Source: an uncultured Woeseiaceae bacterium
GTDB lineage: Bacteria; Pseudomonadota; Gammaproteobacteria; Steroidobacterales; Woeseiaceae
DNA: 64,000 nucleotides
Direction of reading: 5' to 3'
Assembly: GCA_945787845.1 (NCBI GenBank)
Contig: CALZJH010000011.1
Span: 62,001-126,000, forward strand
A program made the translations under genes and the position numbers. Numbering within the stretch: the stretch's first letter is position 1; each line of letters begins with the position of its first letter. The notes under the pieces were generated by a model. That model searched no databases and was not told where the DNA came from. It saw only the letters and a program-made list of their open reading frames with translations. Of this stretch, positions 26,396-35,658 are shown in pieces.

Positions 26396-27211
26396 ATGTT
26401 CACGTACATAGACCCCTCAGTCCGCGAGCGGCTGACCGCGCAAGGCACACTTTTTCAGATCGATCGCGACGGTGCGCGCCTGGAAGCGAGCAGCGTCCCG
26501 GCAGCGGGCTCGACCATCAGCGTGCTGGGCCCGATTCCATTGCCGCTGGCGCTGAGTGATCTGCATGTTGACGTGCAGTGGTATGCCTGTGTCCGCAATA
26601 CCGAGCTCGGCAAGATCGAGGAACTGGCTGATGACCTTCGGGCACAGCAGGGCCAGCGCTCTTTTGCGACGCTGGCGTCCTACATGGCGGTCAACAGCGT
26701 CATGATTGTTGGCGACCCGGCGACCTGGAAGAACCCGCTGATTCGCGTACATTCGAGTTGCCTGACCGGTGATGTATTCGGCTCGCAACGCTGTGAATGC
26801 GGGCCGCAAATGGAGTCGGCGCTGGACCGTATCAAGACCGATCCTGAGGGTGGCATGCTCGTGTATATGTCCGGTCATGAGGGACGTGGCATTGGGCTCT
26901 GGGCGAAAGCGGCAACCTACCTGTTGCAGGATGCGGGCGAGGATACCTACCAGGCGAACCGTTCCCTGGGTCTGCCCGATGATTCACGCGACTTCAGCGA
27001 CGCCGCATCGCTACTCAAGTACTTTGTGGCAGGCAAGCCGTTTCGCCTGCTGACCAACAACCCGAAGAAGGTTAACGATCTCGGTGCCTTTGGCGTCACG
27101 GGTATTACGCGCGTCAAGCATGTGTCAGGCGTGACCGCCAGTAATCGCCGCTACCTCAGCGCGAAGCAGGATTGGGGGCACGAAATATCCAGCGAGGATC
27201 TCGACGACTGA
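26396..27211 (+). CDS. ribA: GTP cyclohydrolase II
   Basis: Opens the GTP imidazole ring to 2,5-diamino-6-ribosylamino-pyrimidinone phosphate, the first step of riboflavin synthesis. The product carries the zinc site SSCLTGDVFGSQRCECGPQ, the catalytic region SGHEGRGIGL and the GTP-contact stretch FRLLTNNPKKV. It is longer at the N-terminus than E. coli RibA, about 271 residues from the ATG at 26396; a GTG at 26351 would add 15 codons. A CATAAT hexamer lies 7 bases before the ATG. It shares a promoter region with the divergent TetR operon. Confidence 0.9.
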   Translation: MFTYIDPSVRERLTAQGTLFQIDRDGARLEASSVPAAGSTISVLGPIPLPLALSDLHVDVQWYACVRNTELGKIEELADDLRAQQGQRSFATLASYMAVNSVMIVGDPATWKNPLIRVHSSCLTGDVFGSQRCECGPQMESALDRIKTDPEGGMLVYMSGHEGRGIGLWAKAATYLLQDAGEDTYQANRSLGLPDDSRDFSDAASLLKYFVAGKPFRLLTNNPKKVNDLGAFGVTGITRVKHVSGVTASNRRYLSAKQDWGHEISSEDLDD

Positions 27212-27218
27212 GGGAGGC

Positions 27219-28037
27219 TTATTGCCGCCACAGTCGCAGGTTCAGGGGTTTTTCGCCGCAGTTCGTACGTACCGGGTTAATATCGATGCCACCGCGTCGC
27301 TGGTAGCGCGCCTGCACGCTTAATGCCTCGCAGCCACACCGGTCCAGCAGGTCGACGAACATACGTTCGATGCAGGCCTCGTGAAAGTCGTTGTGTTCGC
27401 GAAACGATACGACGTACTTCAGCAAGCCGGCGTGATCGATGCGAGGCCCGCTGTAGCTGATCTGCAGGCTGCCGATGTCGGGCTGCGACGTCACGGGGCA
27501 GAGGCTTCGCAGCAAGTGGGTATGTACGTCTTCCTGCGCAAGGTCGGATGCATCCGCACGCAGCAGGTCGGCGTTTACCTCCCAGTCCGAGCACGCAACG
27601 GCCAATTCGTCGAGACAGGCGCCCGCCAGTCGCGCAACCCTGCGCGCTTCCGTGCCGGCAACGGGCAATACGCGGACTTTGACCGATGCGCCGACACACG
27701 GTACAAGGTCGCGCGCGATCGATTCGGCAACGGCCGTGGCGGACTCGAACGCACTCATTGCGAAGGAGCCCAGGTACAGCTTGAGGGACTTTGATTCGAC
27801 AATGTTGGGTGAATCGGAGGGCACACGAATTTCGGCAGTCGCCACTCTTGGCAGTCCAGACGGAGCCAGCCAGGTCAGGTCCCAGGCATTCCAGATATCA
27901 ACCCCGGCAAACGGCAGTTCGTCGCCGATACCAAGGCTGGCGCGGCTTTCCGCGCGGGAAATCGGGCACAGGACTTCCGGTGCGTACTTGTGCGGATAGT
28001 CGGTCTCGCGACCCAGCGGTAAGTTCATTTCGTCCAC
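27219..28037 (-). CDS. queF: NADPH-dependent 7-cyano-7-deazaguanine reductase
   Basis: Reduces preQ0 to preQ1, the last free-base step of queuosine synthesis for tRNA wobble positions. The 272-residue long form (tandem T-fold) shows the NADPH motif ESKSLKLYLGSF near residue 80, the catalytic Cys in SLCPVTSQPD near residue 180, and the C-terminal Glu-containing FREHNDFHEACIERMF. It starts with GTG; a CAAAAT hexamer lies 7 bases before it. A queuosine precursor transporter is also in this window (58086-58832), although 30 kb away. Its 3' end faces ribA, 7 bases apart. Confidence 0.95.
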   Translation of the reverse strand: MDEMNLPLGRETDYPHKYAPEVLCPISRAESRASLGIGDELPFAGVDIWNAWDLTWLAPSGLPRVATAEIRVPSDSPNIVESKSLKLYLGSFAMSAFESATAVAESIARDLVPCVGASVKVRVLPVAGTEARRVARLAGACLDELAVACSDWEVNADLLRADASDLAQEDVHTHLLRSLCPVTSQPDIGSLQISYSGPRIDHAGLLKYVVSFREHNDFHEACIERMFVDLLDRCGCEALSVQARYQRRGGIDINPVRTNCGEKPLNLRLWRQ

Positions 28038-28128
28038 GGGCTCTATTTTGCCGTATCGGGGGCCGGTGTGCCTTCATTCTTGTGTAAAATAGCCGCCCTT
28101 TTCGCTCCACGTCTTCCCAGAGTCTTCC

Positions 28129-28950
28129 ATGAGTCCTGCAAACCATATCGACGGTACCGACCGCGGCTACATCATTCCGATCGGCGGCGCCGAAGAAAAG
28201 CTGAATAACCCTGAAATACTGGATCGCTTCGTCGACGTCTGCGGCGGCAAGGACTCACGCATCGGCATCATCCCGACGGCGTCCGAACTCGAGGACACCG
28301 GCCGCAACTACGAGAAGCTGTTTCGCAACCTCGGCGTCAAGCACGCCCGCGTGCTGCATTTCGTAACGCGTGAGGACTGCGAGTCGGACGAGGATCTCAG
28401 CTACATCGACAAGTGTGACGGCGTTTTCATGACCGGCGGCAACCAGCTGCGACTCTCGACGACTATTGGCGGTACGGCCGTGGCACAGGCGATCCGCCGC
28501 CGCAACGTCGAGGGCATGCACGTGGCGGGTACGTCTGCGGGTGCGGCGTTCATGCCCGAGCACATGATTGCGGGTGGCAAGGAGGGCAGTACCCCGAGCC
28601 CGGACATGGTCAACATGGCACCCGGTCTCGGCCTCACCAACTCGTTTATCATCGACCAGCACTTTCGTCAGCGTGACCGCCTCGGCCGTCTGCTGACGGC
28701 GCTGGCATACAACCCGTTCGCTGTCGGGCTCGGGCTCGACGAGGATACGGCAGCCTTTATCAAGCCCGGTGACGAGCTGGAAGTGGTTGGCAGCGGCGGA
28801 ATTACCCTGATCGACCCCAGTGATCTGAAGTATTCTTCCATGGACAAGGCGCGTCGCGGCGAACCTGTCAGCCTGATCGGCGTGAAGCTGCACATCCTGG
28901 TGTCAGGTGGGCGCTTTGAAATTGCATCCCGCGACGCGTTCGCGCGCTAG
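28129..28950 (+). CDS. cphB: Cyanophycinase
   Basis: A serine exopeptidase that cuts cyanophycin into beta-aspartyl-arginine dipeptides. The 273-residue cytoplasmic protein has the S51-family nucleophile elbow in VAGTSAGAA (Ser136), the GGNQLRL motif near residue 103, and DQHFRQRDRLGRLL after the catalytic region, all typical of CphB. It has no signal peptide, so it acts on intracellular granules rather than on external polymer. It lies 40 bases before cphA in the same direction; an isoaspartyl dipeptidase to finish degradation is not present in the window. Confidence 0.94.
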   Translation: MSPANHIDGTDRGYIIPIGGAEEKLNNPEILDRFVDVCGGKDSRIGIIPTASELEDTGRNYEKLFRNLGVKHARVLHFVTREDCESDEDLSYIDKCDGVFMTGGNQLRLSTTIGGTAVAQAIRRRNVEGMHVAGTSAGAAFMPEHMIAGGKEGSTPSPDMVNMAPGLGLTNSFIIDQHFRQRDRLGRLLTALAYNPFAVGLGLDEDTAAFIKPGDELEVVGSGGITLIDPSDLKYSSMDKARRGEPVSLIGVKLHILVSGGRFEIASRDAFAR

Positions 28951-28990
28951 ACTAAAAAAAAGACGCACAAAGTAAGAACAGGCGAGCGCT

Positions 28991-31777
28991 ATGAGAATTG
29001 AGAGCACAAATATTTTTGTCGGGCCGAATCTCTTCGCCCGTTTCCCGGTCATTCGCCACGTTCTCGACCTCGGCGAGCTCGAGAAGTGGCCGACGGTTAG
29101 GCTTGGCGAAGATTTCATCGGTCCGTTGCTGGAAATGCTGCCCGGCCTGTACGAGCACGGCTGTTCCTATCAAGAGCCCGGCGGCTTTGTACGGCGCCTG
29201 CGTGAGGGCGAGGGTACCTGGCTCGGGCACGTCATGGAGCATGTCGCGATCGAGCTGCAGGTGGTCGCGGGGTCGGACGTGACTTACGGCCGCACACGGT
29301 CGATCGACGGCCGCCCTGGCTTCTACAACATGGTCTTCCAGTACAAGGACGCCGAGGTTGGCCGCGAGGCCAGCAAGCTGGCGCTCGCCCTGCTGGGCAG
29401 TCTGCTGCCGAAGAAGCTCAAGTTTGATGGCGCACCCGGTGACGACTGGGATTTCGCCGAGGAACGCGACCGGTTTATTCGCTATGCGCAACGCCGTGAG
29501 TTCGGACCGAGCACGGCGTCACTGGTCCGTGCCGCCGAGGAACACGGCATTCCCTGGCTGCGCCTGAACCGTTACAGCCTCGTGCAGTTTGGTCATGGGC
29601 GCTACCAGCAACGCATTCAGGCGACCACGACGGGGCGCACGAGCAATATTGCCGTCGAGCTGGCCTCCGACAAGGAAGAGACAAACCAAATTCTGCGTGA
29701 CCTGGGTCTGCCTGTGCCGAAACAGCTGCTGGTACGCACCGCAACCGACGCGGTGCGGGCGGCTGAGCGGATTGGGTACCCCGTGGTGCTCAAACCGCTC
29801 GCCGGTAATCACGGCCGCGGCGTCGCCATCAACCTGCGCACGGCAGAAGAAGTCGAAGACGGGTTTGAGAAAGCCAGCGAGCACGGCCGCACCATCGTCG
29901 TTGAGAGCTACATCGAGGGTTTCGACCATCGCCTGCTCGTGGTTAACGGCGAGCTCGTGGCGGCGGCAAAACGGGTACCCGGGCACGTGGTCGGTGACGG
30001 CAAGCACACGATCGAGGAACTCGTTGCCATCGTTAACGAGGATCCGCGCCGCGGCGTCGGTCACGAAAAAGTGCTGACGCGACTCGAGTTTGATCACCAG
30101 GCACAGCGGCTGCTCGAGAAGCTCGGCTATGACCGGTCAACGGTGCCGGAGAAGGACGAAGTCGTTTACCTGCGATCGACGGCCAACCTGTCCACTGGCG
30201 GCACGGCTATCGACGTGACCGACGTGATTCACCCGGACAACCGGGAAATGGCGATTCGTGCCATCAAGGCGATCGACCTGGATATCGGTGGCGTCGATTT
30301 TCTGACCAAGGACATTACGGAGTCCTACCGGGATGCCGGCGGCGGCATTTGTGAAGTCAACGCCGGTCCGGGATTCCGCATGCACGTTGCGCCGAGTGAA
30401 GGGACGCCGCGCGACGTCGCGGGTCCGGTGATCGACATGCTGTTCCCACCCGAGTCGCCGAGCAAGATTCCTATTGCGGCGGTTACGGGTACCAACGGCA
30501 AGACGACGACATCGCGCATGCTGGCGCACATTCTCAAGATGGCCGGCCGGACGGTCGGCCTGACGTCGACCGACGGCGTGTACATCGACGGCAAGCTGTC
30601 GGTGCCGGGTGACATGACAGGCCCCGTCTCCGCGCAGATGATCCTGCGCGATCCGTCGGTCGATGCGGCGGTCATGGAAACGGCGCGTGGTGGCATGCTG
30701 CGCAGCGGCCTTGGCTTCCCGGAGTGCAACGTCGCGGGCTGCCTTAACATAAGCGCGGATCATCTTGGCTTGCGCGGTATTGATACCATTGAGCAGCTGG
30801 CCGAGGTCAAGCGTGTGCCGATCGAGATCGCTACCGACGCGGCGGTGCTCAATGCCGACGATCCGCTGTGCCTGCAAATGGCTGACTACACGGATGCCGA
30901 GAAAGTCAGCTACGTGACGATGAATCCGTCCCATCCGCTCGTCAAACGTCATATCCAGGCCGGCGGCCAGGCGTTCGTCCTCGAGCAGGGGATGAACGGC
31001 CACCTGATCACCATCTATGACAACGAAACACATACGCCGCTGGTCTGGACGCACCTGATACCGGCGACGATCGAAGGCCGTGCCCTGCACAACGTGCAAA
31101 ACGCGATGTTCGCGGCGGCGCTGGCGTACAACATGGACATCAGCCTCGAAGATATTCGCCAGGGCTTGCGGACCTTCGATTCAACGTTCTTCCAGGCGCC
31201 CGGGCGCATGAATATTTACGACGAGCATCCGTTCCGGGTCATTCTCGATTACGCGCACAACCCGGCAGCCGTCAATGCCATGTGCGACCTGGTCGACCGT
31301 TTCGAGACGGAAGGTAAGCGCATAGTGGTGTTGTCGGCACCGGGCGATCGTCGCGACGAAGATATTCGCGAGATTGCTGCGATCGCATCGGGCCACTTCG
31401 ACCATTTCATCTGTCGTCGTGATGATAATACGCGGGGCCGCGGTGAGGACGAGGTTGCGGTGATGCTGAAGAACCGGCTGCTGGAGGAAGGTATTTCGCC
31501 CGACCAGATCGAGGTCATTCCCGATGAGCAGGAAGCGAATACGCGCGCCCTGGAAATGGCGGAATCGGGCGACCTGATCCTCATCCTGGGCGATCACATC
31601 AAGCGTACCTGGAAGCAGATCATCTACTTCAATTCGGGTTCGCGTGTCGACAACGGCGGCAAGAAGGCCGCGACGACCATCGACCTGCCCGAGTTTGCCG
31701 GATTTGAACTGGCGGATGACCTCGAGATCATCAGTGATGAGCGCGGTGTGCGCATTGCGCGCGAAGAGGGCGACTGA
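28991..31777 (+). CDS. cphA: Cyanophycin synthetase
   Basis: Polymerises aspartate and arginine into cyanophycin (multi-L-arginyl-poly-aspartate) using ATP. The 928 residues are arranged as an N-terminal domain (1-160), an ATP-grasp domain (about 225-480; KPLAGNHGRGV, EVNAGPGFRMH) that adds aspartate, and a Mur-ligase domain (about 490-910; P-loop GTNGKTTTSRM at 500, ILDYAHNPAAV, SAPGDRRDED) that adds arginine. The key motifs of both active sites are present, so it should be a working CphA1-type enzyme. It lies between cphB and a second Mur-like gene. Confidence 0.95.
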   Translation: MRIESTNIFVGPNLFARFPVIRHVLDLGELEKWPTVRLGEDFIGPLLEMLPGLYEHGCSYQEPGGFVRRLREGEGTWLGHVMEHVAIELQVVAGSDVTYGRTRSIDGRPGFYNMVFQYKDAEVGREASKLALALLGSLLPKKLKFDGAPGDDWDFAEERDRFIRYAQRREFGPSTASLVRAAEEHGIPWLRLNRYSLVQFGHGRYQQRIQATTTGRTSNIAVELASDKEETNQILRDLGLPVPKQLLVRTATDAVRAAERIGYPVVLKPLAGNHGRGVAINLRTAEEVEDGFEKASEHGRTIVVESYIEGFDHRLLVVNGELVAAAKRVPGHVVGDGKHTIEELVAIVNEDPRRGVGHEKVLTRLEFDHQAQRLLEKLGYDRSTVPEKDEVVYLRSTANLSTGGTAIDVTDVIHPDNREMAIRAIKAIDLDIGGVDFLTKDITESYRDAGGGICEVNAGPGFRMHVAPSEGTPRDVAGPVIDMLFPPESPSKIPIAAVTGTNGKTTTSRMLAHILKMAGRTVGLTSTDGVYIDGKLSVPGDMTGPVSAQMILRDPSVDAAVMETARGGMLRSGLGFPECNVAGCLNISADHLGLRGIDTIEQLAEVKRVPIEIATDAAVLNADDPLCLQMADYTDAEKVSYVTMNPSHPLVKRHIQAGGQAFVLEQGMNGHLITIYDNETHTPLVWTHLIPATIEGRALHNVQNAMFAAALAYNMDISLEDIRQGLRTFDSTFFQAPGRMNIYDEHPFRVILDYAHNPAAVNAMCDLVDRFETEGKRIVVLSAPGDRRDEDIREIAAIASGHFDHFICRRDDNTRGRGEDEVAVMLKNRLLEEGISPDQIEVIPDEQEANTRALEMAESGDLILILGDHIKRTWKQIIYFNSGSRVDNGGKKAATTIDLPEFAGFELADDLEIISDERGVRIAREEGD

Positions 31778-31786
31778 CGCACGATC

Positions 31787-33478
31787 ATGGAGTTCCTTGA
31801 CGCTCGCAGACTGACCGGACCCAGCCTGCTTTTCGACGGGCCGGCCTGCATCCTCGATGTGGCCTGTACGCCGGACGAAGCGGACCGGCTGGTGCCTGTC
31901 TGGGCGGACAACGTCGGCCGCATGCTCGAAGCGCTGGACTGGCCGTCCGCCGAGTTTGCCTATCAGAAGTTGCAGGGTGGTATCAGCCTGGCGTTCACGG
32001 CTCCGATCGATCAGCTTTACGCAGGTTCCGAGATCAACGAGTGGGCCTGGGCGGCCAGTGCGTTCGAACTGGGCGCAAGCGATGCTGGGCCGGACTTTGA
32101 CGAAGCCCTCGCTGCGCTGCAGAATTCATCCGTCGAGGAAGCCAACGTCGAGCTGATGTGGCTCATCGATGAGGCCGCAGCCCAGGGCAAGACCCTGCTT
32201 TGGGATGACGACTTTGTATCCGTCGGACTCGGCCGCGGTTCACAAACCTGGGCGGTTCGCGAGATCCCCGACGCGCTCGAGTGGGAGCGCTACCATGACG
32301 TACCCATCGGTGTCGTCACCGGGACCAACGGCAAAACGACGACAGTGCGGTTCGCGACACACATACTGCGCCAGTCAAACCGCAATGTTGGCCTGAGCTC
32401 CACCGACTGGATCTCGGTCAATGATCGGGTGATTGATCGAGGCGACTGGTCCGGTCCGGGCGGCGCGCGCAACGTGCTGCGCGAGCAGGATTTGGATGTA
32501 GCCATACTCGAGACCGCCCGCGGCGGCCTGTTGCGGCGGGGGATGGGCGTCGAACGTGCCGACGCGGCACTGATCACCAATATCAGTGAAGATCACCTCG
32601 GTGACTTCGGCTCACAAAACCTCGACGAGTTGCTGGCGATCAAGTGGATCGTAAGTCGGGTTGTGCGTGATGCGGGGCGACTGATCCTGAACGCTGAAGA
32701 TCACCGGCTCGTCGAGAAAGCGAAAGAGTACGAGGGTGAGCTCGTGTGGTTCAGCCTGGATCCCGACAACGATGTCATTCGGCGGCACCTCGATGCCAGC
32801 GGCACCGTGTTCGTGCTTGACGGCGATGAGCTCGTCAAAATTGAAGACGGCAATCGCGAGCTGATCTGCCGGAGCCACGAAATTCCGATCGCTCTTGGTG
32901 GCGCGGCACGCCATAACGTGGCTAATGCGCTTTCCGCCGCTGCGCTGACCTGGAGCCTGGGCACGCCGCTTGCGGACATTGCCACCGGTCTGACAACCAT
33001 GGTGCAGGACGCGAATCCGGGTCGCTGCAACATTTACGATCTGAACGGCACCAAAATCCTCATCGATTTTGCGCACAACCCGGCCGCAATGGCGGCGCTC
33101 TTCGACATGGCAAGCGCCATACCCGCGAAGCGCAGGGCGCTGTGCTTCGGGCAGGCGGGCGATCGCCCGGATGACCTGATCCGTGAGCTTGCCCGGGACG
33201 CCTGGGAAATTGGCCTCGACCGTGTCGAAGTTTCGGAACTCGCCGCTTACCATCGAGGCCGCGAGCACGGCGACGTCTTTCGCCTTATTCGCGACGAGCT
33301 GCTCCGCCTTGGCGCCGACGACTCACAGATCGTACATAACGAACAGGAACTCGAGTCGTTGCAGGACGCGATCGACTGGGCCGAACCGGGTGACCTCGTC
33401 ATCATGCTCGCGCTGGGTGGCGCCGCACCGGTGCATGCTCGCCTTATGGAGCTGGGCGCTCAACGAAGTCCACAATAG
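31787..33478 (+). CDS. Mur-ligase-family protein related to the CphA C-terminal half
   Basis: A 563-residue protein that starts 9 bases after cphA. Residues 170-550 form a Mur-ligase domain resembling that of CphA: P-loop GTNGKTTTVRFA at 179-190, ETARGGLLRRGMG near 242, ISEDHLGDFG, and DFAHNPAAMAALFDM near 430. There is no ATP-grasp module; instead the first 165 residues are an unrecognised domain (LDVACTPDEADRLVPVWADN, YQKLQGGISLAFTAP). It may ligate an amino acid to, or recycle, a cyanophycin fragment. That function is inference from its neighbours; the ligase motifs look intact. Confidence 0.8.
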   Translation: MEFLDARRLTGPSLLFDGPACILDVACTPDEADRLVPVWADNVGRMLEALDWPSAEFAYQKLQGGISLAFTAPIDQLYAGSEINEWAWAASAFELGASDAGPDFDEALAALQNSSVEEANVELMWLIDEAAAQGKTLLWDDDFVSVGLGRGSQTWAVREIPDALEWERYHDVPIGVVTGTNGKTTTVRFATHILRQSNRNVGLSSTDWISVNDRVIDRGDWSGPGGARNVLREQDLDVAILETARGGLLRRGMGVERADAALITNISEDHLGDFGSQNLDELLAIKWIVSRVVRDAGRLILNAEDHRLVEKAKEYEGELVWFSLDPDNDVIRRHLDASGTVFVLDGDELVKIEDGNRELICRSHEIPIALGGAARHNVANALSAAALTWSLGTPLADIATGLTTMVQDANPGRCNIYDLNGTKILIDFAHNPAAMAALFDMASAIPAKRRALCFGQAGDRPDDLIRELARDAWEIGLDRVEVSELAAYHRGREHGDVFRLIRDELLRLGADDSQIVHNEQELESLQDAIDWAEPGDLVIMLALGGAAPVHARLMELGAQRSPQ

Positions 33479-34358
33479 CGTCGGCGATATCGAGCGTCTG
33501 GTCGGGCGACAATATGTCGCCGGCCAGCACGTGGCTGCTGGGATCCCCGGGATCCCGAATCTCGACCGCTTCCTTGGCCGGCGATACGGTCTCATTGAAT
33601 ACCTGCAAAGCGGCGTCCGGAGAAACAACCCTGTCGTCGGGTGAGTAGAACATCAACAGGCGCTGGCTGATCCGGGCCGGGAGGATGCGATTCGCGCGAT
33701 CGACCAGGCGCATCATCTCAATCGCGGCACTCATCGGGTAGCACGTCGTCCAGTACCTCGCCTGCTCCGGGTTATGGGGTTCCCAGCAGCGGGTTTCCCC
33801 AGCCATGAATCGCGCCAGGGAGGGTCCTGCCGGCCGCGTCAACCACTGCGCCTTGGCATCGCGTGGCTCAAAATTGGGGGAAATCATGACCAGCGTGTCG
33901 ATGCTGCTGGCAATGTCCTGGTCGAGCAGCGCCACTGCAGCGGTTGCCCCGGTACTGGTGCCGATGACGATTGTCCGGTCACCCAGTTCGGACGCGGTCG
34001 TCAGAACCCGATGTACGTCGCGCAGCCAGTGCTCGGCGAGCACCCCGACCAGCGGCTGGTCCGCGTGGCCGTGGCCGCTCAGCCTGGCTTCAATAAGAGA
34101 GGCGCCAAGGCGCCGCGCAACGATTTCGGCAAGCGGCGCAGTCTCCTGCCGCGACGCGGAAAATCCATGCAGGGCGACAACGACCCATGAGGAGGCGTTT
34201 CTTTGCAGCACGCGTTCTTCGGTACCGCTAATGAACGTCGTGGCGGGCAGCACCGGCAGCTGTGCCTCCGGATCGAAGCCGAGGCGTGCCGGGGTAAGCA
34301 ACCAGAGCACAGCGACCACCAGCGCCAACGCTGCCAGAGTGAGGCGCCCCTTACTCAA
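33444..34358 (-). CDS. Alpha/beta hydrolase with N-terminal membrane anchor
   Basis: A 304-residue serine hydrolase. The N-terminus is a hydrophobic signal or anchor (LTLAALALVVAVLWLLTPA), placing the enzyme on the periplasmic side. The catalytic triad is likely Ser in IGTSTGATAAV, Asp in FYSPDDRVVSP and His in SSHVLAGD; LHGFSASRQE supplies the oxyanion loop. The substrate is unknown. Its last 35 bases overlap the end of the Mur-like gene on the other strand, and its start overlaps the end of the EVE gene by 8 bases, so it is probably co-transcribed with that gene. Confidence 0.82.
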   Translation of the reverse strand: MSKGRLTLAALALVVAVLWLLTPARLGFDPEAQLPVLPATTFISGTEERVLQRNASSWVVVALHGFSASRQETAPLAEIVARRLGASLIEARLSGHGHADQPLVGVLAEHWLRDVHRVLTTASELGDRTIVIGTSTGATAAVALLDQDIASSIDTLVMISPNFEPRDAKAQWLTRPAGPSLARFMAGETRCWEPHNPEQARYWTTCYPMSAAIEMMRLVDRANRILPARISQRLLMFYSPDDRVVSPDAALQVFNETVSPAKEAVEIRDPGDPSSHVLAGDILSPDQTLDIADAIVDFVERPAP

Positions 34359-34803
34359 GGCTCAGGATTTTCTTCCAGTGTTTCTTCTCGACCGGCATGA
34401 TCGACAGCCGATTGCCGCGACGTGTCAGGGTCATGTCCTCCAGGCTCTTCTGTGCCTTGATCTCCGTCAACGTAATGTTCCGTTTCAGCTTGCGCACGAA
34501 CTCTACGTCCACAAGGATCCAGCGCGGCTCCTCTTTCGAGCTTTTCGGGTCGTAGTAGTTGGACTTCTTGTCGAACTGAACGGGATCGGGGTACGGCTCG
34601 CTGGCAACCTTCATGATGCCGACGATACCGGGCTCCTTGCAGTTCGAGTGGTAGAAGAAGACTTCGTCGCCGATCTTCATGTCGTCACGCATCATGTTGC
34701 GCGCCTGGTAATTGCGAATACTGTCCCACATTTCGCGGCCGTCGCGCTCGAGGTCGTCGATGCTGTACACGTCGGGTTCCGACTTCATCAACCAATATGC
34801 CAT
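34351..34803 (-). CDS. EVE domain protein
   Basis: A 150-residue EVE domain protein of the PUA-like superfamily, whose members are thought to bind modified bases in DNA or RNA. It starts MAYWLMKSEPDVYSIDDLER, followed by DSIRNYQARNMMRDDMKIGDEVFFYHSNC, a hallmark run, and then PDPVQFDKKSNYYDPKS. Length and motifs match the family closely. Its natural ligand here is unknown. It precedes and overlaps the alpha/beta hydrolase gene and diverges from the DUF47-Pit pair. Confidence 0.92.
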   Translation of the reverse strand: MAYWLMKSEPDVYSIDDLERDGREMWDSIRNYQARNMMRDDMKIGDEVFFYHSNCKEPGIVGIMKVASEPYPDPVQFDKKSNYYDPKSSKEEPRWILVDVEFVRKLKRNITLTEIKAQKSLEDMTLTRRGNRLSIMPVEKKHWKKILSLE

Positions 34804-34936
34804 ATCGTAATCTACGGATTGCCAAGGGGGTGGAAAGGCGCGAGTTTAGCACGCTGGTGAGGCGCGATCTGGGGCCATTCGCATGATACGATTGCGCTTC
34901 GCGCACACGTACGCGACCCTGGGAGGATAACAACAA

Positions 34937-35608
34937 ATGGCAAATATGCTGGCCAACATTTTCGGCACCTCGCCGGTCCGGCCCCTCGAACAGCACATGG
35001 ATATCGTTTATCGCTGTGCCAAGAAACTGAAGCCATTCGTGAACGCAGTCATCAGGCGCGATCTGAAACGCATGGCCGAGGTGCGCAGCCAGATCGAAGC
35101 GCTTGAACACGAGGCCGACAATCTCAAGAAGAACATTCGGCTCAACATGCCGAAGAGCCTGTTCATGCCGGTGCCACGCGAGGATCTGCTCGAGCTGCTG
35201 CTGGTGCAGGACAAGATCGCCAACAAAACAAAGGACGTGTCGGGCGTGATCATGGGCCGCAAGATGAAGGTCCCGAAGGCAATCGCGGCACAGTTTCTCG
35301 AGTTCGTCGATAGCAATATTGATGCCGCCAAGCAGGCACGCAAGAGCGTGCGCGAACTGGACGAACTGTTTACAGCCGGCTTCAAAGGCGCTGAGGTTAC
35401 CCTTGTGGCGGAGCTGATCGAAGAGCTGGACGAGATCGAGACCCATACGGACGAACAGCAGACGAGGATCCGGTCTGCGCTTTTCGAGATAGAAAAGACG
35501 CTGGACCCGATTGACGCTATGTTCCTCTACGAGGTCATCGAAATCACCGGGGAAATTGCGGACATGGCGGAGCGCGTTGGTCGCCGTCTCGAGCTGCTGC
35601 TGTCGTAG
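34937..35608 (+). CDS. DUF47 (PhoU-like) partner of the Pit phosphate transporter
   Basis: A 223-residue all-helical cytoplasmic protein of the DUF47/TIGR00153 family, structurally akin to PhoU and nearly always paired with a Pit transporter. Typical stretches are FGTSPVRPLEQHMD-like FGTSPVRPLEQH near residue 9, EHEADNLKKNIRLNMPKSLFMP and RVGRRLELLLS at the end. A GGAGGATAA region upstream provides the ribosome site. It is 50 bases before the transporter gene and probably controls its activity. Confidence 0.92.
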   Translation: MANMLANIFGTSPVRPLEQHMDIVYRCAKKLKPFVNAVIRRDLKRMAEVRSQIEALEHEADNLKKNIRLNMPKSLFMPVPREDLLELLLVQDKIANKTKDVSGVIMGRKMKVPKAIAAQFLEFVDSNIDAAKQARKSVRELDELFTAGFKGAEVTLVAELIEELDEIETHTDEQQTRIRSALFEIEKTLDPIDAMFLYEVIEITGEIADMAERVGRRLELLLS

Positions 35609-35658
35609 GACGACTAAAATAACAATTCGGGAATGCGTGCATACCCGGAGGGCCCAGA

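Noticed and set aside
26336..26396. FMN riboswitch upstream of ribA
   Set aside because: The leader is at most about 60 bases and lacks the conserved FMN element; it is too short to hold one.
30137..31099. 320-codon minus-strand open frame
   Set aside because: Antisense to cphA, whose frame carries clear ATP-grasp and Mur motifs.
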